A stretch of DNA of 54,256 bases from Lactifluus volemus (Eukaryota > Basidiomycota > Agaricomycetes > Russulales > Russulaceae), in the NCBI GenBank assembly GCA_022376515.1, contig WTXI01000248.1, positions 1 through 54,256 of the forward strand, written 5' to 3'. Shown piece after piece: positions 34,903 to 46,500 of the stretch (position 1 is its first letter; every line of letters starts with the position of its first letter). Position numbers and translations under genes: made by a program. The notes under the pieces are model-generated. The model was given only the letters and a program-made list of their open reading frames with translations. It made no database searches and was not told the DNA's origin.

Positions 34903-36532
34903 CTAAAAGATAGCGTTAGCACGAGTTATATATGAAGCGTGATTACTTACCTATAGAGAACGGGGAGTCACGGGGCTCTCTGATGGTATCTGAACACAAT
35001 ATTGTTATTTGCAAACAGATAAATGAGAGTGGAAGACTTACTGTCCGAGTCACTCATATGACGTACTGCCAGTGCAGCTTGCTCTGCACGCTGACGACGC
35101 TGGGCCAGAATGAGTGCCCGGTGGTCTGGCCCTGATGTACTTGCTGGCTTGTCCGGGACCCTCTCCGCGATACCGTTGAAGGCGATCCTATGGAGTAGTT
35201 GATAAGTCCAGGAGATTGGTATATATAATGAGACTTACTTGGAAAATTCTTCAATGATTTCTTCGTTGAGCACATCGACGATAGCATCAAAAAACTCTGT
35301 CCGATCGAAATATGGATCTTCGATACGCCAGTCATCAACGTTAGAGAGATTCCATCTGGCCTGTGTCATGCATATTTGAAGAGTGATCACCGTATCGTAG
35401 AGTTCACTCACCTGTAACGCCGCGTATGCGATCGTTCTGGCAGTTGCCGTTGTAAGGCCATTCGACTCGGCTTGCCCTCTCTTGACCTGGACTACACTGC
35501 CTTTCTTCCGCAGAGCTGATTGCGGTCCTATAAAAAGATGTCTAAATGTCTGTAGTGTACAGTATATGTTAGACATGTATGATTGAAAACAAAAAACGCT
35601 TACAGAGATCAAGAAAGGCCCCATACAGAAACCTTCGTCCAAGATCCCTCGATACTGCGTCGGGTCCTCGTACAAAAACGATGGGAACTGTGTCGATGAC
35701 ACGGTGATAGTGCCATCTCTCAATTTTGCTCGTGTGCTATTCGATATCAGTAAATTAGTGGAAATAATAATATCAATAATGACTCACTCATCTCTGTCGC
35801 GCATATAGTCTTCATATAGGTGGATAGGGCATAGGAGCGCCCCAAGTTGAGGGTGAAGGAACCCACGCGTCGTGCTCTTTTGGGCCTTGGCCAGAATGGT
35901 TGGTGTTAGAACCCGGTTAGGCATAAGAGATGCGGCATATGACAATCCTTCATCCCGCAGACTGGCAACGTCATCGCCTCTCGCCTGCGCACAGGCCTTT
36001 GTCATCTGAAAGTGTCATCAGTATATGCGTGTAGATACGTAGCCACACGTACCGCATTCATCAGGGCAAGGCGTGTCTCTTGGTCCAAATCACTCAAAAT
36101 CTCAATGAATTCTGGGACTTTCTCGACCAGCCTATCGAAGATCTCAAGGGCCTCCTCTTTCCTACGTCTTGTTACCCCAGATCATCAATAAATCAAAAGA
36201 TTACCCTTCCCTGAATGAGTGAAATTAACTTACTCTTGTTTTTCGGTGAGGCTCCTGCGGTCTACGCCTTTGTTACGGAGAAGTCCCTCTCTCAGCACGG
36301 TGTCAAAAGACGGGAACGGGTAATAGCTCCTTGTTGTCCATCTGGCGAATTTGCGGTAGGCATTCCAGCCATCATTTCTGCGTAGTGGATAATTAGACAG
36401 TCTCCGGCCTAGAAATAATATATATGGGTCTTACTTTTGACGTTTGGCACCCCTCTCTTCGACTAGGGGACTTGGGCCCCGTCTTGTGCCTTGACGTGAG
36501 ACGATGTCACTGGAAGAGGTCTGAGAGGACAT
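34589..36532 (-). CDS. DUF6698-type fungal protein, multi-exon
   Basis: Starts at the ATG at 36530-36532 (MSSQTSSSDIVSRQGTRRG) and ends with TGA at 34589-34591 after a basic tail (PPKRPRRKGKK). Middle exons read NAYRKFARWTTRSYYPFP, RRKEEALEIFDRLVEK, TRGFLHPQLGALLCPIHL, SSTQFPSFLYED, FRHLFIGPQSALRKKG, ARTIAYAALQ, then after an intron ARWNLSNVDDWR and FDRTEFFDAIVDVLNEE. The hydrophobic pattern and the RTIAYAALQ...FY core fit DUF6698, a large agaricomycete family of unknown function often found near transposons. Introns have good GT-AG ends and no stop breaks the joined frame, so the gene looks intact. The C-terminal region contains a duplicated exon. The basic tail may be a nuclear signal. Confidence 0.75.
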
Positions 36533-36865
36533 GAAAAGCCTGAGGATGGTAGTGAGAGAGAGACGCGACTCAAAAATGCGCATATATATGCACTTGATGT
36601 AACGTACCACATATGGGTCATGGATTACTATTCTTGGAAGCCCCAATACCGCGTCCTTGGGGCTGCACCCCTTTGTTTCACAGCTCCATGGAAGAAGCGT
36701 ACAGTAATTAGGTTGTTTTGGGCTAAATTAAATCATTTGATTCAAAAATTAGTATATTACCTATGTTGCACGCCGAGTCATCTCCCACTACATCTTCGAA
36801 TGAATTTCGAATTGTTCGCATTGTCAACGTACTATACAAGTCCGATATCTATGAATTCGATTGTT

Positions 36866-38326
36866 CTATTTCCGGGGGAATTTTTCTACCAGACGCTGGA
36901 CAATGTCTTGAATTGGGTTAGTAGTAGACACCGCGCAGATTGAGATTACCTACCACGATGAGTTGCGCCTTCGGAGGTGACAGGCTTCTTGAGTTGACGC
37001 CACCTATGCTGGAGCCTATGAGGCGTCCAGTACGTCCATGTAGAGTCCGGAAGGGTGGTCCATATAATGTCCTCTTCCCCGTCAAGATCTAACGATGCTA
37101 TTCTGGAAACGAAGGTGAGTTAAGTTGAAAGCGTAAACCAAACACATACTTGTCGACCAGAATGCGTGTGTCAGCATAGCTCCAGCGACGTTTTTTGCCA
37201 TCGTTTTGCAACCTCGGCGCGAGGGCATCGACCCTATAAATAAACTCTGAGAATATACCCAAGGATCGGGAGAGCATATACCATTTGTCCCGGCACTGGT
37301 TAGCCGTCCGTGTGTGATCCATCCGCTTCGCTACCTCTGTCCAGGGAATACCTGATGTCTGGGATGACGTGCCTTCCTCACCTATCTCTTCGATTATCTG
37401 CGTAATACGTGATTCCTCAGCGGATGACCATTTGCCTGAGACACAGTAAGCCTCGCTTCAAAGGGTAAGAAAAAGGTACATTCCTCGTCGTCGTGTACCC
37501 TTGTGTTCCACGCACTTCTCATACCTGTTCTTACATTGGGTTGGGGGCCGTTCCAGGGTGTCCCTGACCTTACCCCAGTCGCGTCCATGGTCTTTGATGA
37601 TCCTGAGAGTAGCGAAAAAGTTAGTATCATTTCCATACACATGTAGATCACTTACTCTGCCAGTTTTGCATCATCCTCAACTGTCCATTCCCGCGAATTT
37701 CTCAAGGGATGGTACAAGCATCGTACATGCTGGAAAATCGAACGGACGCTCCTCTGAGGAACAGCACGCGCTAAAGGGGATTAGTGGGCGGATAGGGAGG
37801 CTGGTGCAATGGCAACTTACCGATATGGGCCCAAAATTCTGCCCCCCTAAAGTTCCCGAATAGGAGATCAATCAGATCGTATTCTTCACCCTGCTGAGAT
37901 TAGATAAAATGTGGTACAAGCGAAGGCGTCAGTTACTTTCTGATACTCGCGGATCGCATTCTGTACGAGTTCCGTTTCTCCCTTGGTAAATTTACCCACA
38001 CGCAGGGAATGCCTGGATCTCGTTCAAACGATGCGAGTCTGCGCAAATCATGACACACCTTTGCGTCGGAATTTATCCGCCGGCCACCATTTTGTTGCGA
38101 GCATTTCGGATTCGTTACACGGACTCGAGTCCTCCTCGGTGACCGAGTCCGTCTCGGTGACCAGGTCCTCCTCGATGACCGAGTCCGTCTCGGTGACCAG
38201 GTCGTCCTCGAAGACCGAGCCCGTCTCGGTGTCCGGGTCCTCCTCGGTGACCGGGTCCGTCTCGGTGGTGACCGAGTCTGACTCGGTGACCGAGTCCGTC
38301 GCTGCAAGGTCCTTATGTGGCGACAT
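36866..38326 (-). CDS. Reb1/TTF1-like multi-Myb/SANT DNA-binding protein
   Basis: Starts at 38326 with an acidic, repetitive N-terminus (TETDSV, TEEDL units). Exons then read KFTKGETELVQNAIREYQ, LIDLLFGNFRGAEFWAHI, RSVRSIFQHVRCLYHPL, REWTVEDDAKLAEIIKDHG with WGKVRDTLERPPTQCKNRY, KWSSAEESRITQIIEEIG with WTEVAKRMDHTRTANQCR, RRWSYADTRILVDKI with TPHRLQHRWRQLKKP, and DIVQRLVEKFP before TAG at 36866-36868. The Trp-rich repeats are Myb/SANT modules, and the order matches Reb1/TTF1-type factors that bind DNA near rDNA terminators and some promoters. The gene shares strand with the DUF6698 gene 330 bases away. Exon 1-2 splicing is not settled. It may serve the host or be transposon cargo. Confidence 0.72.
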
Positions 38327-38399
38327 TATTTACCTATTAACTACACTTTTTTTCTTAGTGTTTTACTGTTTATAATGATTTATTCAACGTCGTCCAGAG

Positions 38400-38700
38400 T
38401 ACTAAGTATAAGTCTGTCTACGTATGTGGGAGAAGAGGGAAGGTGGTGGTTGCGAAAAGAGAAGATGACGCGCGCGAGTCGGTGTATAAATACAGTCGCG
38501 CTTTAGCCCTGGACATTGCGGTTGGCGGACCGGTTGGTGAGGTTTCTCGCCGATTTCCCGATCTTATCACGCGTCCGAATTGGGGTGTATCGCGGACCGG
38601 TCGGCGAGACTTTACCGGTTCCTTTACCGGTTTCCCGATTATATCACGCTTCCAAATTGCGGATGCATATCGAATACCTTATTATCTTATCTTATTCCTA
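38400..38700 (+). repeat. Single copy of the TATA/ACCGGT repeat found in the nearby palindrome
   Basis: GGTGGTTGCGAAAAGAGAAG, then GCGCGAGTCGG and TATAAATA at 38485-38492, followed by TTGGCGGACCGGT, matches each arm of the palindrome at 39705-40267. Repeated ACCGGT and GACCGGTCGG lie downstream. It sits between the Myb gene start and the end of the Cys/His ORF, with its TATA box pointing right. Confidence 0.6.
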
Positions 38701-38732
38701 TCGTTATCTGATAGTAACTAATGTAGTAACGA

Positions 38733-39419
38733 CTATTCCCAGTTAAACTCGTCGTCCATCTTTTTGGCCACATGCTCCATCGCCTCCCTATAGCCATCTT
38801 CTCGCGCTTCCTGGATCATCTGTGCCAAAGAGCGGCCATATATCACGATTTCCTTCATTGTGTCCGCAAAACTTGCTTGAGAGGTTGAGCACGATGCATG
38901 GGCAACGTAAGGGGCGTGCGTCATGCACGATGCATGAGGAATGTGGTGTGCGATGTAGGGAGAGTAAGTTGCGCAGGATGCATGGGGGATGTAAGGGGCG
39001 TGCGTCATGCATGATGCATGAGGAGCGTGGTGAGCGATGTAAGGGGAGTGGTTTGCACACGACACACAGGGCATAGAGTGCCGAAAGTGGGGACTAGGCA
39101 GTTTGCACGGCTGGGGATCAGTTTGCGTGCCTTGTCCTTTGCGCGAGGGACTATGCCCAGGGGATTCAGTTTGTACGCCCTGTCCTTCGTGGCGTAGCGG
39201 AATGGGCATAGGGAACGCGGCTAAGTCTTGGCGCCTCGAACTCTCCGGTTGAGACTCTTCTATTTCGATTACCTCCGATGGCAATGGCGGTGGCCGCTGT
39301 GGTGGTAGTGGTGATGGTTTCATACCACCAATAAAGCCCGACGAAACGATGAGTGGATCAGGTGGTGGGAGCATTGGGTTGATCCTTGCCTTTCTAAGAG
39401 GAAATCTAGTGGCCGGCAT
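38733..39419 (-). CDS. Uncharacterised 228-residue protein with Cys/His-rich tandem repeats
   Basis: One uninterrupted frame from the ATG at 39419. The first 110 residues are Pro-rich (PPPDPLIVSS, PPQRPPPLP). The centre has two and a half repeats of 28 residues, each made of a 16-residue unit (C.N/T.SPYIAHH.PHAS) and a 12-residue unit (CMTHAPY..HAS). That gives regularly spaced Cys and His residues that could bind metal. The C-terminus is predicted helical (IYGRSLAQMIQEAREDGY, EHVAKKMDDEFNWE). I do not recognise a family. The DNA repeat has an exact 84-base period. The gene could be cargo of the surrounding element. Confidence 0.55.
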   Translation of the reverse strand: MPATRFPLRKARINPMLPPPDPLIVSSGFIGGMKPSPLPPQRPPPLPSEVIEIEESQPESSRRQDLAAFPMPIPLRHEGQGVQTESPGHSPSRKGQGTQTDPQPCKLPSPHFRHSMPCVSCANHSPYIAHHAPHASCMTHAPYIPHASCATYSPYIAHHIPHASCMTHAPYVAHASCSTSQASFADTMKEIVIYGRSLAQMIQEAREDGYREAMEHVAKKMDDEFNWE

Positions 39420-39447
39420 GAGGATGGATCAGTGACGATGCGATGCT

Positions 39448-39515
39448 CGTGAATATATGCGAGGTTAAATACCGTGAATATATGCTCGTGAATATATGCG
39501 CGTGAATATATGCGC
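39448..39515 (-). promoter_or_regulatory. Four copies of GCATATATTCACG upstream of the Cys/His ORF
   Basis: Read on the minus strand, the 13-base motif or a close variant occurs four times in 68 bases, directly upstream of the start at 39419. Each contains TATATA. This could be a promoter or protein-binding array. Confidence 0.45.
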
Positions 39516-39704
39516 AATGTATGCCATTCACGCACATTCTATTCGGAAGTCTTCGCGCAGATCTTACGTTGTGAATCGGTGCACCAGCCCTACAGTATTC
39601 GATTCAGACTTCTTCGAATTAATCCCAGATTGTGCCTACATACCATATCTGTCATATCTCGTTCCGATTCGGAGCATGATCCCGCGTCTCGTTCTCTTAT
39701 GACC

Positions 39705-40267
39705 ATTTTCGATATCTACTATACCTTATTTTTTAATTTTACGAAACAGTTTGCTTAGTATAGCGTTATATTTTATAACAATTCTAAGTTACAGTCTATC
39801 TCTACGTAGAGTGAGAGGAAGGAAGGTGGTGGTTGCGAAAAGAGAAAGACGACGTGCGCGAGTCGGGGTATAAATACAGCCACTCTTCAGCCCTGGCATT
39901 GGGGCTGGCGGACCGGGATGAGCGGGAGGTGAAACCGGTAAAGCAACCGGTCAAGTTCTGACCGACCGGTCCGTCAGCCTGACATTGCGGTTGGCGGACC
40001 GGGCATGGGCTGGAGGTATAACCGGTAAGTTCTGACCGACCGGTCCGTCAGCCCTTTGACACGTGCAGCAAAATGTCCAGGACTGAAGAGTGGCTGTATT
40101 TATATCCGACTCGCGCGCTTCGTCTTCTCTTTTCGCAACCACACCTTCCTTCCTCTCACTCTACGTAGAGATAGACTGTAACTTAGAATTGTTATAAAAT
40201 ATAACGCTATACTAAGCAAACTGTTTCGTAAAATTAAAAAAAAAAAAGGTATAGTAGATATCGAAAA
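39705..40267. repeat. Foldback palindrome with 190-base arms and TATA boxes
   Basis: Arms 39705-39896 and about 40077-40267 are near-perfect inverted copies (for example GATATCTACTATACC against GGTATAGTAGATATC, and GGTATAAATACAGCC against GGCTGTATTTATATCC). TATA boxes at 39869-39876 and 40097-40104 point toward the centre. The centre holds two direct copies of a unit with GGCGGACCGGG and TTCTGACCGACCGGTCCGTC. It may be a MITE or foldback element, or fused element ends. Confidence 0.85.
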
Positions 40268-40308
40268 AAGTTAACGGTTAAGTAGTTACGCGGCTGTCCA
40301 CATCATAC

Positions 40309-40650
40309 GGACATACCTCGCCGCACCTTTTGACGATGGGACGGATTCGTCGGACGCTTCAGTGCCGCGTTGAGGAGGCGGACATGCCTCGCGGCGCCTG
40401 GGTCAGATGCTTCAGTGCCACCTTGAGGAGATACACCTAATAGAAGGCATGCCAAACCCACACAGAACCCCAGTATGTAAAAATCCCTATCACATTGATG
40501 CGAGTGAAGCTAAATATGGCACTTTCTGACATAAGGGTTGTGCTTGCATGAAGAGCATATACCTAATAGAAGGTGTGCCAATGCCAAGCAGATCCCAGGT
40601 ACGTAAACATCTCATCTTATCAATGCAAGTGGAGCTGACCTTGTGTGCTT
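40309..40650 (+). repeat. Diverged tandem duplications
   Basis: Two neighbouring pairs are visible. GGACAT.CCTCGC...GCTTCAGTGCC occurs at about 40309 and 40379. CCTAATAGAAGG.(A/G)TGCCAA occurs at about 40437 and 40562, the second pair about 125 bases apart. No coding potential is seen. Confidence 0.55.
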
Positions 40651-40883
40651 CAGGTTGCACCTTTCATTATTCTTGGCAGTGGAGCATAGATGTGTGCATC
40701 AGTTGAAGTGAGTCCATGCAGTTTCAAGTTATCAAACACGCAACAGATGAAGTCAAATATACAAAAGGTGTTACACTCAGCAATCAGTGCCCTTTTCTCT
40801 CAAATGTTCTTTCTATCATGGAATATTACTCTGTGCATAAGTTTCAGTCAATATGGACTGGTGACAGACTGATGCTTTTTTTT

Positions 40884-43222
40884 TTAGCTTGAGCAACTCC
40901 TTGACCTTGAAGCCATCATAGCTGATGACGATGAAGATGAGAAGGAGGGTGAGGAGGATCTAGGTAAGTAATTCATGTCTCAATTTTACATCACTCAGCT
41001 TCTGCATTAGAGGAATTTCTGGCCAATAATCTGGACAAAAGTGATGCAGGTCTGGCTGAGGGTCCAGTGTTCCTGCCAGATGATTGTGTTTCTGCTACAG
41101 AAGCCTCAGAACTGGAGGCATGCACCAGAGATTTTATGATGGACTATAGGCAAGAATACCTCCATGAGAGGGATCAACTCCCACAACATTCACTCATCCC
41201 AACTGTCAGCATCCTCATATATGGGCTGTCCACATCAAGGTAAGTCACTATATACATACATAGTACAATCTAATGCTTTCTAGATTGGATACAAGATGAG
41301 TCTTATATTTCAAATTTACCGCAGGTGAACTCTGGGATCCATGGACCTGGATATCACTTCAGTTTTTGCCTGAGATGGCATTCCAGGTTATATATTCCTG
41401 GAAGGTAGTTATACTGATGTGCAATGGGCCATTAGCAAGCTGGTAACAGTCATCCCCAACAGCAGACAATGGCTCATCACCTTGGAGCAGCATGTTGTGT
41501 TGCTCAATAATTGCAACCCAATGTCCCGTGCCATCAAGGAAGGTGAATGGGTGTGGGTAAAGTATGGACTTTATCGCATGACGTTGAGTTTGTGTGTGGA
41601 CATTGTGATTCATCAAGACTTGAACATTATCGTTGCACTTATCCCTTGGATTGCTACCAAGAGCAAATGGCATAGAGCAGGTCACATAGGTAAGAGAAAG
41701 CAGCCCATCAGACCAGCCACATGTCCATGGTCTGAGATCAAACTTGTACATGAATGGGGCCACGAAAAGGTCTAGAAATTTTACCTGATATGTTCACATT
41801 CCACAACAAAACATATGAGTTGCATTTGCTTATGGCACACTACTCATCGTCCCATCTCGATATCATCAACAACTTCTCTTCCACTTTCCCAATTTTTGCC
41901 ATGGCCTCAAGCATTGGAGAGTGACCCTCATTCATACAGTGGCAACACCACATTGCCCAAGCTTCCCTGCAACCCTGGCAAAGGGTGAAGGTTAAATCTG
42001 GCAAACAACAAGAACTTGTAGGATTCATAAACAAAATCATTGAGGACAGTGCCTCTATCACCCCAGAGGAAGGAGATACCCTTCAGGTGATGCCTCACAT
42101 TCTTCTCAGTAATCTAGCACTGCATTATCTTCCAGAGACAATGTCAAGCACCACTGGATGGACTCACACAGGATTGTCCAATCGGTCAACGATGCCGATC
42201 AAAACTCGTTTATGTCCGATCTAACCCGGTTCAAGAGGTGAAGTGATTCGAACTTCACAGTGACAACTACTGACAAGCTAGTAGATTACGATTTCTCAAG
42301 GACCTAGGGAATTCTACGAACCCCGCTTCGGGGGTACATTTCGGGTGGGACCTGGGTTGAGTTCTGTGTAGATAGCGAGGTTCAACCGCGGAAGCGGCGT
42401 GGGATCATCACACAGATGATCGATAATACCGCACGCATAAGGACGAAAGTACTTCGGGCGATGTAAGTAGTGGACTCGTGAAGAATATGCTGACGGCCTG
42501 GTATAGTTTATGATCGATGCGCAAGAGCTCAACGTCTGCGCCATACAAGCTTCGTCCTTACCAAAGACAATCTAGACTATACCATAATCGTCAGCGAGTC
42601 ATGATCACACGCGGCCCCTTCAAGAGTTACTATGGCCTTGTCAAAGAAATCGGCCTTCCTCACGTGACAGTGGAACTTCGACTCCTACCTGGTCTCAGGA
42701 GTTCGCCACAGGCAGAACGTTCCATGGAGGATATCATGAGGTGTACGTGTCTTGTTTCTTTTCTGGTCTACGATCTCTCTTACATGTCGATCTGCGGAGA
42801 TAAGACCCCGACAGAACCTGCAAGACCACCCTCGCCGTCTCGCCCTATCACTCCACCGTCCGGTCCCTCCGTTGACTTACAGAGGCTCACACCGGAACCG
42901 GAGGGCCCACAGAGAGGTAAGTTATCCAATATCTTATCGGCATCTCAATGAAGTCCTTTAGATCATTGGCTATTTTACCCCTCAATACACACATTCTCCA
43001 GACGAAGAGGATACCTTTTACAGTCTCCGGCGTTGACTCCAATAAAGATTTGGTCAAGTACAGAACAAGACGGCCCGGTCAGTACCTGAACGTCCAATGG
43101 GACTCTCAGCCGGGAGAGTGGCAAGTCATCGTCTCAATATTCATGGTAATAGGATCAAACAGATCAGCATCGATCCCAAGTACCTCGTTCCATGGAACCC
43201 AAAGCAAGGCGGTGAAGTGGTA
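40884..43222 (+). pseudogene. Spt5-like transcription elongation factor homolog, decayed
   Basis: Fragments in order: acidic start (LEQLLDLEAIIADDDEDEKE); IWAVHIKIGYKMSLIFQIYR across a clean intron; an NGN-like piece (GYIFLEGSYTDVQWAISKL); a KOW-like piece (EGEWVWVKYGLYRM); a second KOW piece near 42600 (RVMITRGPFKSYYGLVKEI); and near 43030 GVDSNKDLVKYRTRRPGQY with GEWQVIVSIF. Spt5 binds RNA polymerase II and aids elongation; agaricomycetes carry many divergent extra copies. Frame changes and stops separate the parts, and the stretch at 42230-42520 gives no match, so it is probably a relic or two joined relics. It lies upstream of the Plavaka gene on the same strand. Confidence 0.6.
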
Positions 43223-43599
43223 GTCATAAATAGGCACTGCCAATTATTTGCAACTCGGGCACTATAATTGGCAAGAAGGACGATGATTTGTTTACTGTAC
43301 TATTCGGATCTACAAGGATGTCACTTGAGCTGAATCTCCCTAGCACGACCTCGTTGTATTAGAAATCTTAGATAGGGAATCTGTATTACATACTATCGCA
43401 ATCACATGGACATGATATAGCGCACGGTGAAGATGGACTGGTAAGGCGTGATCTACACATGGTACGTCTTCTCAGTTTTGAATTGCGCTTACTACAATGG
43501 GAAGGTAAGTCACTCTTTACAATGATGAATATATACTGATTCTATCTTAGGTTACGTTCACGCAAGTTACTGTATGGGCATATAAAGCTCGACGTGGTT

Positions 43600-46500
43600 A
43601 GTCCCAGTATTTTGTCTCATCATGGACTTGCCGTTCAGTGCCCAGGATGTTCGCGAACGTTCAGGAAATGAAAGGGCTGTCGCTCATGCCACGCTGTTCG
43701 ATGCTGGATGGACCATGGCCGAACTCAGTCGAGAGCTACGCGAGCAAAGGAAGCCTCAAAGCTGCGCGCCAACAAGGAGAGACGTTGGTGAGGAACGACA
43801 ATCAGAAGACAAGAAATGAAACGAAACCGTAAGTACTTAACGATAGATCTACTACAAATTTACATGTTGCGCAGGAGCCCATTGATATCACAATACCAAG
43901 CACCAGAGCCACCAGAAGACGCGTTTATCCCCCACCAACGTCTTCTGGTCGTATCCGACGGTTCCCCGACAGTTCACCGATTTTGTCCCTCAGTTGCCAT
44001 TCGGTTACCGCATCTCCCCCCCGTCCTCAGCTGTTCCGTCCCCATTCTGATTTCGTGTCATTTCCGATCGGGAGCCAACTCCCGAAACTCCCGACAGTGA
44101 TTCGAAGCCTGCACTACGTATGAGACCGAACCAGAGACTTTGGCGTCTTCCGCTCTACTCAGCTAGACCGTCTTACGATCCAGATTCACTTCAGACTGTG
44201 AACTCGCTGTTCGAATCCTCCTAGCCTTGAGTCTGACAATGACTATGGGCCTTTTCGTAACGCAAGTCTCTTAAAGGTTATGCAGTGGGTTCACAATGGC
44301 AGCGACTCAAAGTTCGGCTGCCCAGATAGATGACCTGTCAACAGGTCATCCTTGCGAGGGATTCAACCGCAAGATCTACGGGGAGATGCCGCGAATGGCA
44401 GGTTCAGCTTGCAACGTGGAGAATCAACGCCTAGATTCATATGAGGGTGAGCCTCAATACAAGATGGCTGGAAGAAAGGTAAGATCGTCCTACGCCTCCC
44501 GGAGACAAATACAAGAACCTATCTGAGGATGTCCGCGGCGTTAGAAATTGAGGAATCTGGTACAGGAGTCTCACTGAGTGTGTTGAAGTCCAGCTTTCGC
44601 CAGACAGATACGAAAGATCTAATTTGCAGCCTTTCAAGTTGTATTGGCGCAATCCGATGATCCCAAGCCACCCCTGTACGTCTGTTCAGTGAGCTATACA
44701 ACAGAATGCCTTCCTGGACTGCTCATAGCAACCTGACGGCACAACTTCGAGAGCCTGGCTGTGAACTCGAGAAAGTTATCGCTGCTATGATGCTCTGGTC
44801 CGACTCGACGCACTTGGCCAGCTTTGGGACCGCATCCCTCTGGCCCGTATCTCTATCTTGGCAATGGTTCAAAGTATCAGGCGCGAAACCTACTTCGTTG
44901 GCTGCGCATCATGTTGCATACATACCCTCAGTAAGTACTATTCATCGCTCGGGTCCTCAGACATACTAACAGTGATCTACAGCTACCTGATAAGACTCAA
45001 GACGTATATACCTCAATTTTTAACCAGGCCGCATCGGCAGCCACGCTAACCTATCTAAAGCGTGAGGTGATGCAATCCATGTGGAGGCTGCTTCTCGACG
45101 AACAATTCGTGCACGCCTATATCCATGGAATCAAAATCAAATGCGCTGATGGTGTTATTCGACGTGTTTATCCACGCATATTTACATACTCTGCAGACTA
45201 TCCAGAAAAGTAAGTCGCTGTATGGTTTGTTCAATCACACTGATACATGATTATATAGAGTCTTACTGGCTACAATCAAATCAATGGGCCAGTGTCCCTG
45301 TCCCCACTGTCTCGTCGAAAAGGATCAAATCGCATTCATGGGTACGAAACTCGATATGAAGCGACGACGTGACAAGGCTAGGCAAGACAGCGAGGCAAGG
45401 CAGCAGCATGTCGATCGTGCACGCAAAAGAATTTATGAGTTCGGAGATCGCGTTAATGCAAAAAGATTCGAGGACCTATTCGGCCCAACATCAGCGGTTC
45501 CCAACCGAGTACGTATCATGACATTGAGGCATATTACAATAATCACATCCTTTCAGAACGCATTCTCGCAACGCCTATTTCAGCACGGATTCGACTTTTA
45601 CAAGATGTTCGTACCCGATCTCATGCACGAGTTTGAGTTGGGTGTGTGGAAGTCAATCTTCACACATCTGATGAGGATCCTCTACGCAAATGGTGGCACG
45701 TCTATACAAATACTGAATGAAAGGTGTAGTACGAGCTTCTCACAGATCTTCTCCATACTCACTATGAAAGTTAGATATCGTCAGGTACCCACATTCGGCC
45801 ACGATACCATCCGCGTTTTCAACTCCAACGCATCGGCGATGAAAAAGCTTGCGGCACGGGACTTTGAGGATCTACTACAGGTACGTATTCAAGTCTCATC
45901 TAGATCGTTGCTGACAGCAAAGCTAGTGCGCTATCCCTGTCTTCGAGGGGATACTGCCATCACCCCACAGCGCTCTCGTCAGCGATCTCCTATTTGTCCT
46001 CGCGACATGGCACGCATATGCCAAACTTCGCCTTCATACGGAACACACGCTCGAGATGTTTGAAGAAGCAACATCAACGCTCGGAAAAGTGGTCCGCCAC
46101 TTTCGAAAAACAAGCCGTGAGGCATTCAATACGTACGAACTTCCACGCGAGGAAGCTGCCAGAGGACGACGCAAGGCTGCAATGGCTGCTGTGTCTGACA
46201 GGAGCAGACGAGCAACTGATAAGAAGAAACGTTATCTCAATCTCTCCACGTACAAGTTCCATCGTCTGGGTGACTACGTAGAGGCTATCCGACAGTTTGG
46301 GACCACGGATAACTTCACAACACAAGTGGTAAGTTATCGATCTATATATATATTTACGATAGATGACTTTGTGCCTCTTATCTAGGGGGAGCTAGAGCAT
46401 CGACGCGTCAAGCGTTTCTATGCACGTACCAATAAGAATAAGAACTTTACGCAGCAAGTTGCACAACATCAACGGCGAGAGCGCATTTTGAAGAATATGC

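Noticed and set aside
37983..38375. Plus-strand Ser/Val-rich frame opposite the Myb gene start
   Set aside because: It is the antisense reading of the acidic TETDSV/TEED repeats in the Myb protein and has no independent support.
42235..42310. tRNA-like stretch with GATTCGAAC
   Set aside because: The putative T-arm has a nine-base loop and no matching acceptor or anticodon arms could be drawn.
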